Position numbers and translations under genes: made by a program. Positions 43,377-52,866 of a stretch of DNA of 64,000 nt are shown in pieces (position 1 is the first letter of the stretch; every line of letters begins with the position of its first letter). The notes under the pieces were generated by a model, which had not been told where the DNA came from, did not search any database, and was given only the letters and a program-made list of their open reading frames with translations. Where the stretch lies: assembly GCA_001513105.1 (NCBI GenBank), contig LFSH01000072.1, positions 5,646-69,645 of the forward strand, given 5' to 3'. The stretch comes from Clostridiales bacterium DTU070. Its GTDB lineage: Bacteria > Bacillota > Clostridia > DSM-8532.

Positions 43377-44726
43377 TCACCTGTCTCCAAACAGCTTCTT
43401 GCCGACGAAAAGAATATTCCGGTCCCCGGTATCATAAATAACAAATAAAAAGGGTCTGTCGGCTATAAACCGTACAGGTTCAATGAATGAGGTTGTCTCA
43501 AATTCAATCACAGTTGCGGCAGCAGCCTCTGTTCCTTCCTCGTTTACATCCACCACCGCCTTATGAAGAACACTGCTGATGTATATATCTCTCGCAATAC
43601 CACTGAAATCTGCACGTTCCGAAAAAATCTCCCCCATACCGAGAGCAGTCAGAGAGCTGTTCAGTTCCCTGATGCCGTATTCCATTTTGAATTTCGGAAG
43701 CTGCAGATGCAAATCATTAACCGGTCGTAAACTTTCAAGCATTGCATCCCATTTTTCGTCGTCAAAGTTTTTTATAAACTGATTTATATCTTTGCCTGGC
43801 AGAATTACCATCATGGCAGTTTTTTTATCGCCGTAGGGAAGGCTTACCGCCCTGTATTCGTTCGATTCCGCCAGCTCTATCCTGTCTTCCTTCTGCATCA
43901 TCTGTATCCTGTCTTTCCTGCCGTCATAGGAATGAAAATCGGTTTCAAAGGTTCTTTCGGCCTTAAAGGCTTCTGTCCATTCACCCTTGAAATAAATGGC
44001 ATTTATAAGATACACCATGACTTCATCCGGTATCGGGGGGCTGATGACCGAGGGTATAAGGTTGTGTGTCTTTTCGGCCACCCAGCTGTTAATTATATTT
44101 GCTGACCCGGGCTCCGCAAAATCAAGGCTTTCCACGTCAGACAGAAAATAGTTTCTGCCTATGCCAATAAAGTTTTTCTGTATTTCAAACCCCTGCCTTG
44201 ACCATATCGAATTTGCAATCTCTATTTTAACCTTTTCATCCAAACTGCTTAACCTGCTGATTAAATCCCTGTAACCCTCATTCAGCTCATCAATCGGTAT
44301 GCCTTCACAGTACATCGCCTCTGCCATCGCATCCCTTGTGGTTCCTCCGGCACCGTTGTACGCCATCATAAGCACGCTTGATACCGAAAACGGGGAAATG
44401 AAGATTTCCTTGTCCTGATCCTCCTCGTTTATTTCCCTGAAAAGGTTCCATGCGAATTTTCTGGTTGCCCTGATAACTATGTTGGGCGTTTCAATTTCTT
44501 CACCTGTTTCTGTTTCTGTTGCTTCTGTCACTTCGCTTTCTTCGGTTATCCCGGTCATTTCAGGAGACCCTGTTTCAGTTCCTTCATCTGTTCCGTATGC
44601 CTCAATATCAGATGCATTTTCGGTTCCTTCGGCCTTTTTGGGGCCCGGTTCCAGGTATCCGGTTGCGGTACACCCGGCAAGAATTATTGCAAAAACGAAA
44701 ATTAAAATCAGTATTCGGTTTCTCAT
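43377..44726 (-). CDS. Serpin-type protease inhibitor, lipoprotein
   Basis: A serpin of 449 residues, an inhibitor that traps serine or cysteine proteases by a conformational change. A lipoprotein signal with lipobox ILAGC (Cys19) anchors it outside the membrane. A Glu/Thr/Ser-rich linker follows (about 25-75). The hinge of the reactive loop, EEGTEAAAAT from about residue 396, has the small residues of inhibitory serpins. Alignment by eye to alpha-1-antitrypsin puts the cleavage at Thr412-Ser413. The C-terminal ADRPFLFVIYD is typical. Serpins are sparse in bacteria and known from some cellulolytic clostridia, where several are cellulosomal. No dockerin is present here. Confidence 0.92.
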   Translation of the reverse strand: MRNRILILIFVFAIILAGCTATGYLEPGPKKAEGTENASDIEAYGTDEGTETGSPEMTGITEESEVTEATETETGEEIETPNIVIRATRKFAWNLFREINEEDQDKEIFISPFSVSSVLMMAYNGAGGTTRDAMAEAMYCEGIPIDELNEGYRDLISRLSSLDEKVKIEIANSIWSRQGFEIQKNFIGIGRNYFLSDVESLDFAEPGSANIINSWVAEKTHNLIPSVISPPIPDEVMVYLINAIYFKGEWTEAFKAERTFETDFHSYDGRKDRIQMMQKEDRIELAESNEYRAVSLPYGDKKTAMMVILPGKDINQFIKNFDDEKWDAMLESLRPVNDLHLQLPKFKMEYGIRELNSSLTALGMGEIFSERADFSGIARDIYISSVLHKAVVDVNEEGTEAAAATVIEFETTSFIEPVRFIADRPFLFVIYDTGDRNILFVGKKLFGDR

Positions 44727-44842
44727 AATTCACAACACTTCCTCAGGTAACTTAAAAAAACTGTTTATGCCGGAAACCATGCCATAGCTTTTTCCTGCAT
44801 GGTACCCATTTTTTTAGACGCCAAAGGTTCCAGGAAGTTCCA

Positions 44843-44944
44843 TTAGGCTAAAAAGCATAAATCATGAGACTGCTTTTTATTTATCATTCTTGTATCTTCT
44901 ACAATCTCACCATCTGCATTGTAATAGCATTCTATAATCGAAAA
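44843..44944 (-). pseudogene. Possible short coding remnant
   Basis: Between the serpin and GH94 genes (44727-45090) an open stretch on the minus strand reads IIECYYNADGEIVEDTRMI and ends HDLCFLA before TAA. It has no start codon or ribosome site and I cannot assign a family. It looks like the C-terminal scrap of a lost gene. A weak 7 bp hairpin, AAAAAGC/GCTTTTT, lies within it. Confidence 0.3.
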
Positions 44945-44952
44945 AAAACAAC

Positions 44953-44996
44953 AAAAAAGCATAGCTGAAACCGTTTAAGTTGTCAACTATGCTTTT
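44953..44996. terminator. Terminator downstream of the GH94 gene
   Basis: AAAAAGCATAG (44953-44963) pairs with CTATGCTTTTT (44986-44996), giving an 11 bp stem that is A-rich on one side and T-rich on the other. It works in both directions and ends the GH94 transcript before the serpin gene. Confidence 0.85.
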
Positions 44997-45090
44997 TAAG
45001 TTGCGGGTAGCCAGTTATATTATATAGACTTTATAATACCTGAAAAAGTTCCCGCAACTGATTATAATTATAAAATATTTTTTCTGAAAA

Positions 45091-47445
45091 TCAACCCATT
45101 ACAATAACGCAGTCACAGACCGTTCCTGCAGGTTTTACAGGTATCCTGTCGGTTTCGGCACCGTCGACTATAATTTTCTTAACACCCCTGCATACCCCGT
45201 CAGGATTCTTCACTTCTATATTGTAAGTGCAGCCTCTGAACTTCCTTCTTACCTTAAAGCCTTTCCATTCCGACGGTATGCACGGATCTACCGTAAGGCT
45301 GTCGTATTCAGGCCTCACTCCCAGTATATACTGGCTTACTGCTACCATATTCCATGCTGCTGTACCCGTAAGCCAAGAGTTCCTTCCTGTTCCGAACTGG
45401 GGATGCTCCTTTCCGAGAATATTCTGGCAGTATACATAGGGCTCCACTTCGAACAAATCCACATCGTCGTTTCTCCTTGCGGGAAGTATCTGTGTATAAT
45501 ACTCGTAAGCCCGGTTTCCGTTGCCCATCAGGCATTCGGCAATCATAACCCATGGATTGGTATGAGCAAAAATACCGCCGTTTTCCTTCGCTCCCGGCGG
45601 GAATGTAGTCATTCCGCCTATTTTCGGATCATATTTCGGGTATGCCGGATATACCTTAACAATTCCATATTTCGTATTCAGGTGCTGATATACCGAACCG
45701 AGGCATTTCCCGGCATATTCCTCAGGGGCAACCTGGCTCAATACAGCCCATGGCTGGCTGTTAATGAATATTTTACCGTATTCGCAATTCTTTGAACCCA
45801 TAACGTTTCCTTCATCGTCAAATGCCCTTACATACCATTCTCCGTCCCAGCATGATTCGTTTATCGCCTTTTTCATTTCTTCGTACCAGTTCCTGTACAT
45901 ACGCGCGAGCTCTTTTTCCCCTGTATATTCGGCTATTTCAATCATCTCAAGAGCAGCCCTGCAGAACAGCATTGAAGTAAACACGCTCTCGGCAATCCCG
46001 TTTCCGAGGTCCAGGTTCAATGTGTCGTTCCAGTCGGCTCTTCCTATAAGGGCAAGATTATGAGGGCCGCGATGGTTGTATGTGAATTCCATTGCCTTTT
46101 TCAGGTGTTCCCAGACGGTGTCTTCGGTCTTGTTGTCGTTGTATAAAACAATACTGTTCAGGAATTCGAAATTCCCTGTTTCCTTCAGGTATGCATTCAC
46201 AGCAAGAGGAAGCCAGAGATGGTCATCGGAATACCAGTCGTATTTTACAATGGGTGCATCTCCCTCTCCACCTTCACCCGTCAGCGGGAAGAACAGGTGA
46301 TAAACACGCCCGTCGGTGTACTGGCAGTGGATCAATTTTTTAAGCAGCTCACTTGCCTGTTCGGGAATTGAATGCATAACCCCGAGAGTATCCTGTGCGC
46401 TGTCACGGGTTCCCATTCCTCTTCCGAGGCCAAGCTGGTACATGGACACAAACCTTGACCAGTTGAAAGTAATCTTGCACTGATACTGGTTCCATGTATT
46501 TACGAACAGGTTCATATCCTCGTCGGGGGTTTCGGCATAAAGGTTATCCAGGTATTCCTCCCAGTAATCCTTTAACCTGGCAAGGGCCTCCTTTGCATAA
46601 TCCACATTTAAGTAACTTTGTATTTCATCCCGTATTGTCCTTTTGTCATCGGTATATCCGAGAATAAATATTATTTCCTTCTCTTCACGGGCTTTCAAAT
46701 CAAGATCAATGCAAAAGGCTCCCACACCGTTCATCCTGTAGGATATGGAATTGGAACAGGCTCCGGTTTCAACCGCGATGGGATTTGATTCACAGCGGTA
46801 TCTGCCTATAAATGCCTCAAGATTTGTGTCAAAACTGTTTATTTCCGCATTTGTTGCAAAGAATGCGCATTCGCTGTCAAAATGGTGCGGGTGCCAGGTT
46901 ATAATCCCGTCATTGTATCTTCCCTGGTTTATCTGCTGGACCCAGTCCACATTCTGCTGATCCTTAACGGCGTCCCAGAAACAGAACTCGGAATAACTGA
47001 AAACCTGGAGTTTTCTCTCTGTGTGGCCAAGATTTCTGATATGTACAAGCCAGATCTCAAAATCCCTGTCATCGGGCACAAAGTATGTAACATCGGCCGC
47101 AATTCCCCTGTATTCCCCCTCAATGACAGTATAACCCATACCATGCCTGCACCTGTACGCATCAAGTTTTCTCTGTACCGGCTGGTACCCGGGATTCCAG
47201 TACTCTCCGGTTATCCTGTCCCGGACATAGATATACCTGCCCGGCCTGTCCATGGGAAGATTGTTGTACCTGTACCTTGTTATTCTCCTGTTTTGAGGGT
47301 CCCTGTGGAAACTATAGCCTCCGCCGGTGTTTGTAACTATCCCTCCGTATTTCCCGCTTCCGATGTAGTTTATCCAGGGTGTTGGAGTATCAGGTCTTGT
47401 AATTACATATTCGCGGGCTTTTCGATCAAAATAACCATACTGCAT
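45091..47445 (-). CDS. GH94 family disaccharide phosphorylase
   Basis: A glycoside hydrolase family 94 phosphorylase of 784 residues. These enzymes split beta-linked disaccharides with phosphate, saving ATP. The N terminus YGYFDRKAREYVITRPDTP is shared with cellobiose and N,N'-diacetylchitobiose phosphorylases. The catalytic-acid segment GRADWND is at 468-474, with YSDDHLWLP, ENGGIFAHTNPW and a TGTAAWN phosphate loop following. The ATG at 47445 follows GGAGG. No signal peptide, so it is cytosolic and acts on imported sugar. Cellobiose or chitobiose specificity cannot be decided by eye. Confidence 0.9.
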   Translation of the reverse strand: MQYGYFDRKAREYVITRPDTPTPWINYIGSGKYGGIVTNTGGGYSFHRDPQNRRITRYRYNNLPMDRPGRYIYVRDRITGEYWNPGYQPVQRKLDAYRCRHGMGYTVIEGEYRGIAADVTYFVPDDRDFEIWLVHIRNLGHTERKLQVFSYSEFCFWDAVKDQQNVDWVQQINQGRYNDGIITWHPHHFDSECAFFATNAEINSFDTNLEAFIGRYRCESNPIAVETGACSNSISYRMNGVGAFCIDLDLKAREEKEIIFILGYTDDKRTIRDEIQSYLNVDYAKEALARLKDYWEEYLDNLYAETPDEDMNLFVNTWNQYQCKITFNWSRFVSMYQLGLGRGMGTRDSAQDTLGVMHSIPEQASELLKKLIHCQYTDGRVYHLFFPLTGEGGEGDAPIVKYDWYSDDHLWLPLAVNAYLKETGNFEFLNSIVLYNDNKTEDTVWEHLKKAMEFTYNHRGPHNLALIGRADWNDTLNLDLGNGIAESVFTSMLFCRAALEMIEIAEYTGEKELARMYRNWYEEMKKAINESCWDGEWYVRAFDDEGNVMGSKNCEYGKIFINSQPWAVLSQVAPEEYAGKCLGSVYQHLNTKYGIVKVYPAYPKYDPKIGGMTTFPPGAKENGGIFAHTNPWVMIAECLMGNGNRAYEYYTQILPARRNDDVDLFEVEPYVYCQNILGKEHPQFGTGRNSWLTGTAAWNMVAVSQYILGVRPEYDSLTVDPCIPSEWKGFKVRRKFRGCTYNIEVKNPDGVCRGVKKIIVDGAETDRIPVKPAGTVCDCVIVMG

Positions 47446-47535
47446 TACAATACCTCCAAACAATATATATTTCGGATTGTGCCCGGTCCAGGCCATGCAC
47501 AGGCATGCACGGTTCTAAATCCGGGAACAACATGT

Positions 47536-48165
47536 TTATTTCAGGGACTTGATATAAGGCATGCATTTTTCAAGGAAATACCGCATGTTCCTTTTTTCTT
47601 CTGACAACACCCTTTCTGTTACTTCACCGCGTCCCAGCCTGTCGCACATGGCAAGCAACGCGATCTCGTAAACAGGCACTTCCCTGACCATCGTTTCAAT
47701 GTCGGCAAAGGGCAGGTTTTTGATCACCATTAAAACCTGCATGTGCCACCTGACCATCTTTGAAACTTTATATATAAACTCATCATCACAATTGAGAGCA
47801 CCCAGGAAATCAACAGACAACTTCTCGCCTGCCCTGTCATGGTCATAGGCTGTTATTTTTCCCCTTCTTATTTTAGTTGTAGCAGGTTTTCCTATATCAT
47901 GCAACAGGCACGACCACATAAACACTTTTTTATCATCGCTTTTGTCCCTTACAAGGGCACCGTTGTCAACAACTTTAAGTGTATGATTCCATACATTACC
48001 CTCGGGATGCCATTTGGGGTTCTGCTCTGTATGCTTTAACCTGCTGAGCAGCGTAAAGGGGTAATCATTATTGAAAAAATCTTCATCCTCAATCTTCCTG
48101 AAATACCCGGAAGGTTTGTCGTCCGAAATCAGATGTTTGCTGAACTCGTCAAAATAGTCTGGCAT
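47536..48165 (-). CDS. HD domain phosphohydrolase
   Basis: A 209-residue HD-superfamily metal-dependent phosphohydrolase. The histidine in NHTLKVV, the HD pair in LLHDIGKPATT and the downstream HD in YDHDRAGEKL give the metal ligands in order. It resembles the HD domains attached to tRNA nucleotidyltransferases, but no transferase domain is present. The ATG at 48165 follows GGAG at eight bases. It lies 61 bp downstream of the HTH-methyltransferase gene. The substrate is unknown. Confidence 0.82.
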   Translation of the reverse strand: MPDYFDEFSKHLISDDKPSGYFRKIEDEDFFNNDYPFTLLSRLKHTEQNPKWHPEGNVWNHTLKVVDNGALVRDKSDDKKVFMWSCLLHDIGKPATTKIRRGKITAYDHDRAGEKLSVDFLGALNCDDEFIYKVSKMVRWHMQVLMVIKNLPFADIETMVREVPVYEIALLAMCDRLGRGEVTERVLSEEKRNMRYFLEKCMPYIKSLK

Positions 48166-48226
48166 TAAACAGTCTCCGTTGCATATAGTAATTTTCTGTT
48201 ATTATTGTCCCTTCATAAAGAGGTAT

Positions 48227-49030
48227 TTATACCCGTTCTGCCTTTATGGCAGTCAGTACGAATATATTCTTTTTCTCCTTGCCCATATCGGTTAATCTTT
48301 CGATACCGATGCTGCCAAACCCTGTATCCAGGAGCCAGTGCTCAAGCTCAGCAGGGTTTATTCCGCTGTGGTAGTCATGCATGTTTATCCGGAATTCCTC
48401 GTCATCATGCGGTAAAAGATCGGCAATAAAAAGAATTCCGTTCGGTCTGAGCACCCGGTGGAACTCCTGTATTATTTCTTCCGGGTACTTGATATGGTGC
48501 AGAATCATGGATGCGCAAACCATGTCAACCCGGCCGTCTCTCAGCGGAACCTCGCTTTCTTCGCATTCCACGGTCAGTATGTTTGCAATGCCCTGCTGTT
48601 TTGCCTTTCTTTCCAGCTCGTCCAGCATTGACCCGGACATATCCATCGCTATGATTTTTCCGACGTGTGAAGCTATACCCCGGGAAATAAATCCGTCACC
48701 CGAACCGTAATCCAGGACTGTCATGTCCTTGTTCAGAAGACCCGAATCAATTAACTTGTTAATAATCGAATGATCATATATTCCGGAGCTTATTTCCTCC
48801 CACTTGTCGGCTATTTTCTCAAAAAACTGCCTCACATCCTGCTCGCTGGATGAATACATTTTTGAACTGCCCTTCGACAGCCAGTCAATCAATGCCGTTC
48901 TTGAGAATCTCCACTCTCTTCCTATTTTTCTTGCTGGAACATCTTCCTCCCTTAAGAGTTTTATAAAAGTCTTTATGCTTACTCCAAACAACTCGGCTGC
49001 CTCATCCATGTTAAGAATTTCTTTTTCCAA
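48227..49030 (-). CDS. Excisionase-type HTH fused to SAM-dependent methyltransferase
   Basis: A 267-residue protein in two parts. Residues about 1-55 are a MerR/excisionase-like helix-turn-helix (LNMDEAAELFGVSIKTFIKL, then GREWRFSRTALIDWL). From about residue 65 a class I methyltransferase follows, with motif I VLDYGSGDG and the post-motif segment GRVDMVCASMILHHI. The start is uncertain: TTG at 49030 lies ten bases after AAAGG, and GTG at 49042 is the alternative. It is encoded 79 bp after ahcY, whose product removes S-adenosylhomocysteine. The methyl acceptor is unknown. Confidence 0.82.
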   Translation of the reverse strand: MEKEILNMDEAAELFGVSIKTFIKLLREEDVPARKIGREWRFSRTALIDWLSKGSSKMYSSSEQDVRQFFEKIADKWEEISSGIYDHSIINKLIDSGLLNKDMTVLDYGSGDGFISRGIASHVGKIIAMDMSGSMLDELERKAKQQGIANILTVECEESEVPLRDGRVDMVCASMILHHIKYPEEIIQEFHRVLRPNGILFIADLLPHDDEEFRINMHDYHSGINPAELEHWLLDTGFGSIGIERLTDMGKEKKNIFVLTAIKAERV

Positions 49031-49109
49031 CCTGAACCGCACCTTTCATCAAAAAAATGCTTCGGGCCGTACCCGGAAGGCATTCTGCATCAATCCGGGC
49101 TTATTGCCG

Positions 49110-50351
49110 TTACCAGCTGCTAATATATTTCTTCTGCTCATCGGTAAGCTCGTCTATTGAAATGCCGAGACTTTGCAGCTTCATCATCGCTATTTTCCTG
49201 TCAATCTCTTCGGGTATTTCAAAAACGCCGGGCTTAAGTTCCGAACGGTGATTCAGTATATACAGCGCGGCATAAGCCTGCACTGCAAAACTCATGTCCA
49301 TAATCTCGGCTGGATGCCCGTCACCGCATGCAAGGTTTACAAGCCTTCCTTCTCCGAGCAGATAGAGCTTTTTACCGTTATTCAGCTCATAGCAGGTTAT
49401 ATTCTTTCTTGTCTCTTCGATTTTGCTGCTTAGCTCCTCTAAGTCAGGGATACAGATTTCAACGTTAAAATGCCCTGCATTGCACAGTACTGCGCCATCC
49501 TTCATTTTCAGAAAATGCCTTTTTACAATCACTTTATTGCATCCTGTTACGGTAATAAAAATATCACCATACCCGGCTGCCTCATCCATTGTCATGACCG
49601 AGAAACCATCCATAACAGCCTCAATGGCTTTAACAGGATCCACTTCGGTAACTATGACTTTTGCACCCAAACCCTTGGCTCTCATCGCAACACCCTTGCC
49701 GCACCAGCCATAACCCGCTACAACAACGGTCTTTCCCGCCGCTATCAGGTTCGTCGTTCTGTTTATTCCATCCCATACAGACTGCCCCGTTCCATACCGG
49801 TTGTCGAACAGGTGCTTGCACATGGCGTTATTAACAGCCATCATCGGGAATTTCAGCGTACCTTCCTTTTCCATAGCCTTAAGACGCAGTATACCCGTTG
49901 TCGTCTCCTCACACCCTCCGTAAATCCCTGGAAGCAGTTCCTTTTTCCTTGTATGAAGGGCATGGGTTAAGTCACCGCCGTCATCAATGACTATATGCGG
50001 CCCATGACTTAATGTTTCATCAATAAAATGATCGTATTCCTCTGGTGTGGCATCGTACCATGAATAAACGTTAATGCCGTCTTCCACAAGCGCCGCAGCA
50101 ACATCATCCTGTGTTGAAAGGGGATTGCTCCCTGTGACTGCCATTATGGCGCCGCCTGCCGCAAGCACCTTCGAAAGATATGCGGTCTTTGCTTCAAGAT
50201 GAATTGAAAGGGATATTTTTACACCTTCAAAGGGACGTGTTCTTTTAAACTCCTCTTCAATTCTGTTTAAAATGGGCATGTTTCTTTTTGCCCATTCAAT
50301 TTTCTGCCTGCCCGTCGGGGCTGATTTTATATCGCGGATAATACTTTTCAT
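49110..50351 (-). CDS. ahcY: Adenosylhomocysteinase
   Basis: AhcY (SAH hydrolase) splits S-adenosylhomocysteine to adenosine and homocysteine, recycling the product of methyltransferases. The protein has 413 residues. The NAD-binding loop VVVAGYGWCGKGVA, the active-site segments GSNPLSTQDDVAAAL and DDGGDLTH, and CKHLFDNRYGTGQSVWDGI are all present. The ATG at 50351, nine bases after GGAG, is preferred to ATG at 50366. It belongs to the shorter bacterial/archaeal type. No SAH riboswitch core was seen in the AT-rich 140 bp upstream. Confidence 0.93.
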   Translation of the reverse strand: MKSIIRDIKSAPTGRQKIEWAKRNMPILNRIEEEFKRTRPFEGVKISLSIHLEAKTAYLSKVLAAGGAIMAVTGSNPLSTQDDVAAALVEDGINVYSWYDATPEEYDHFIDETLSHGPHIVIDDGGDLTHALHTRKKELLPGIYGGCEETTTGILRLKAMEKEGTLKFPMMAVNNAMCKHLFDNRYGTGQSVWDGINRTTNLIAAGKTVVVAGYGWCGKGVAMRAKGLGAKVIVTEVDPVKAIEAVMDGFSVMTMDEAAGYGDIFITVTGCNKVIVKRHFLKMKDGAVLCNAGHFNVEICIPDLEELSSKIEETRKNITCYELNNGKKLYLLGEGRLVNLACGDGHPAEIMDMSFAVQAYAALYILNHRSELKPGVFEIPEEIDRKIAMMKLQSLGISIDELTDEQKKYISSW

Positions 50352-50507
50352 ATTTAAATTCTCCATTTTTATAATAATTTTTACCTTTTGAGTTATTATT
50401 ATATCATTGTATAACTTATTTATTCAAGAAAATTTACAGCCAAATTCAGCTATCGTTATTTTATTTTCAGTGAATTATTGCGTGATATAAACTGTACCAT
50501 AAAAACA

Positions 50508-51551
50508 CTAAGCATTTATGTATTGCTTAAGAACATCGTATTCCGTCTTGTCAATATGGTTCATCAGGGCTATAGCTTTGCTTTTGCAGGATTCATTCCT
50601 TGTAATATTATATTTTATGATAACAGTCACCAATGTTTTTGCTTTCCTTTCTATTTCGTCGAGCTGGTTTTCATTTTGACTGTTATGCTTAAAATACCCT
50701 TGCTCGCATAAATACCTAATTCGCAGGCACATCATTTTTTTATGGTCGGCAAGCAGAAAAAAAGGCCTTATATCTATTTCAGACCTGTCATCCATTTTTG
50801 CGGTTATATAATTTATTAATGTATTGTATACTTCCCTGTTGAATACTATGTTTTCGCTGTTTTTACGGTTGTACTTATCCCAGTATTCAGGGATGCTGTT
50901 ATCCAGGTATGCCTTGATGGAACTGGTAATGTTGTGGATACTGAATTCATAGTCGCAGTTTTTGTTTACGTTGTATAAATATATAAGCCCATTCAGGTAA
51001 TCATGGTTTGTTGCAATATTGTATGTATTAAAGGCCTGTTCAAAGTCAGAAAAGGAAATAACCTCGTAGCAGTACTTTCCGTTTCTGAAAAAATCAGCTA
51101 TATAAAATACTTTTTCATCCAGGTCATAACCGTAAATCAGCATGTCATGAAGTAAATTCAATCTTTTATAGCGTACACTTGACGGTACGTAGTAATAATT
51201 CAGCATTGTATGAACATAATTATCGGAATTAATACAATCAACTGCAAAGTCTGTTGCCGAAGCCCATTTTTTTACAACAGTCTCCCGTTTTATTTTCTGA
51301 CTCAGAATCCATTTGCATGTATCTGAAGGTCTTAGTTCGTAAGGAAGCGGAAAATAGAAATCTCCCCAGTTATGCTTGTAGTCCCTGTTCATATATAACT
51401 GTATGAAGTTACTGAATATCCATCCTTTTGTAAACTCGTAGCTCTCTAATATTGACAACAAATGTGCATGCTGAGTATAAGTTGTTATCATCGGGTAAGT
51501 GACAGGCAGGGTTTTCATTCCTGTTGCGCTGCATCCAGTATTATCTTCCAT
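50508..51551 (-). CDS. Uncharacterised protein, possibly BtrH/C39-like fold
   Basis: A 347-residue soluble protein, rich in Tyr, Asn and Lys, and visibly more AT-rich than its neighbours. No catalytic motif is certain. One stretch (about residues 130-172: DMLIYGYDLDEKVFYIADFF, then GKYCYEVISFSDFEQAF) recalls the papain-like BtrH_N/C39 fold proteins found near nonribosomal peptide and lantibiotic genes. No such cluster is in the window. The start ATG at 51551 has AGGAG nine bases upstream. Its composition and isolation between housekeeping genes suggest acquisition by transfer. Confidence 0.6.
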   Translation of the reverse strand: MEDNTGCSATGMKTLPVTYPMITTYTQHAHLLSILESYEFTKGWIFSNFIQLYMNRDYKHNWGDFYFPLPYELRPSDTCKWILSQKIKRETVVKKWASATDFAVDCINSDNYVHTMLNYYYVPSSVRYKRLNLLHDMLIYGYDLDEKVFYIADFFRNGKYCYEVISFSDFEQAFNTYNIATNHDYLNGLIYLYNVNKNCDYEFSIHNITSSIKAYLDNSIPEYWDKYNRKNSENIVFNREVYNTLINYITAKMDDRSEIDIRPFFLLADHKKMMCLRIRYLCEQGYFKHNSQNENQLDEIERKAKTLVTVIIKYNITRNESCKSKAIALMNHIDKTEYDVLKQYINA

Positions 51552-51660
51552 GCATTCTCACTCCTCTCATAACAGGTATTTATAAACTTTTTTGGTACGA
51601 TATATATATAATCATACAATATTATGGGCTAATTGTAAATTTAATGCACAAAAGAAAGAA

Positions 51661-51702
51661 AAATTGCCCGTAACGTCAGAAAATGTTTTCTTACGGCAAT
51701 TC
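51661..51702 (-). terminator. ddl terminator
   Basis: On the minus strand ATTGCCGTAA (51700-51691) pairs with TTACGGGCAAT (51673-51663), with one bulged G, followed by TTTTTCTTTCTTTT. It lies about 130 bp after the ddl stop. The rest of 51552-51828 shows nothing else. Confidence 0.75.
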
Positions 51703-51828
51703 AGAACCAATCCTCGACCATTGAACGGACAATTCCTGTTTGCAGGGCAAACATACAACGGAAAAGAAATGAAGAAATGAGCAATATATGTACATAAAGC
51801 TGCTGCAAATGTTTTATTCAACAGTATA

Positions 51829-52866
51829 TCACAGAAATCCCAAGGCGAGCCTGACAATCCTGTCACATAACTCCACGTATGAAATTCCTATGGCCTTTGC
51901 TTCCTGCGGCAATAAACTTGTGGGCGTCATTCCCGGTAATGTATTGGCTTCAAGGCATACAAACTCACCTTGCTCGTTCATGATAAAATCGATACGCGAG
52001 TAACTACCAAGGCGGAGAATTTGATGAACTTTTAATGCCGTAGCCTGTAATTTTCCGGTATCATCTCCGGACAAGTCAGCGGGACAAATTTCTCTCGTCA
52101 GTCCTTCCTGATACTTGTTTTTGTAGTCATAAAACCCTTCACAAGGCAAAATTTCAATAACCGGAAGCGCTGTTCCGCCTAATATTCCAACCGAGAATTC
52201 CCGTCCTTTAATCATTTTCTCTACAAGTATGTTTTCATCAACGCTTCTTGCATAGTTTATCGCATGGTCCAGATCATTCCTGCTTTCCACAATTGATACG
52301 CCGATACTCGAACCTGCACTACATGGTTTGACAACACAAGGCACTCCTATAGTATCAATGATACAGGGTACAGTGACGGTATGATCGACAACCATCCAGT
52401 CAGCGGTCGGGATGCCGGCTCCGCGCATCAAACGTTTTGCAAGGTCCTTATCCATTGCAAGCAGGCTGCCGATATATCCGGTTCCGGTATAACGGATCCC
52501 CATGGTATCGAAAACCGCCTGCAACTGACCATTCTCACCCATCGCCCCATGTAAGGCAATAAATACAACATCTGCCGCTTCACACAAGGTTAACACATTC
52601 GGACCAATCAATGATTTCCTGTTGTTATTCCGCCTGCGGATTTCATCCAAATCAGGCTCGGTATCCGGTACCCTGTAAGAATAGGGATTACCTGCTTTAT
52701 CCTCGAAAAGGCGGTCAACATCGCCTGTTATTTGAATTCCCTCATAAACATCCACCAAAACCACACGGTGCCCTGCTTCCAGCAGTGCATTTGCAATCAT
52801 GCTGCCCGAGGACAATGACACATCTCTTTCAGGACTTAATCCACCTGCCAGAACCACTATTTTCAT
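51829..52866 (-). CDS. ddl: D-alanine-D-alanine ligase
   Basis: An ATP-grasp ligase of 345 residues making the D-Ala-D-Ala dipeptide used by MurF. The N-terminal GGLSPERDVSLSSG, the HGAMGENGQLQA loop, VVKPCSAGSSIGVS and the GFYDYKNKYQEG omega loop with its tyrosine point to D-Ala rather than D-lactate specificity. The terminal EANTLPGMTPTSLLPQ supplies Mg2+ ligands. The ATG at 52866 lies nine bases after GGAG; the TTG at 52881 overlaps that site. It is monocistronic with its own terminator. Confidence 0.93.
   Translation of the reverse strand: MKIVVLAGGLSPERDVSLSSGSMIANALLEAGHRVVLVDVYEGIQITGDVDRLFEDKAGNPYSYRVPDTEPDLDEIRRRNNNRKSLIGPNVLTLCEAADVVFIALHGAMGENGQLQAVFDTMGIRYTGTGYIGSLLAMDKDLAKRLMRGAGIPTADWMVVDHTVTVPCIIDTIGVPCVVKPCSAGSSIGVSIVESRNDLDHAINYARSVDENILVEKMIKGREFSVGILGGTALPVIEILPCEGFYDYKNKYQEGLTREICPADLSGDDTGKLQATALKVHQILRLGSYSRIDFIMNEQGEFVCLEANTLPGMTPTSLLPQEAKAIGISYVELCDRIVRLALGFL

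Noticed and set aside
44727-45090. Insertion-sequence remnant between the serpin and GH94 genes
   Set aside because: No terminal inverted repeats or transposase motifs were found. Only a bidirectional terminator and an unassignable 30-residue scrap are visible.
50352-50507. SAH riboswitch before ahcY
   Set aside because: The region is AT-rich without the GC-rich pseudoknot core of the known SAH motif.
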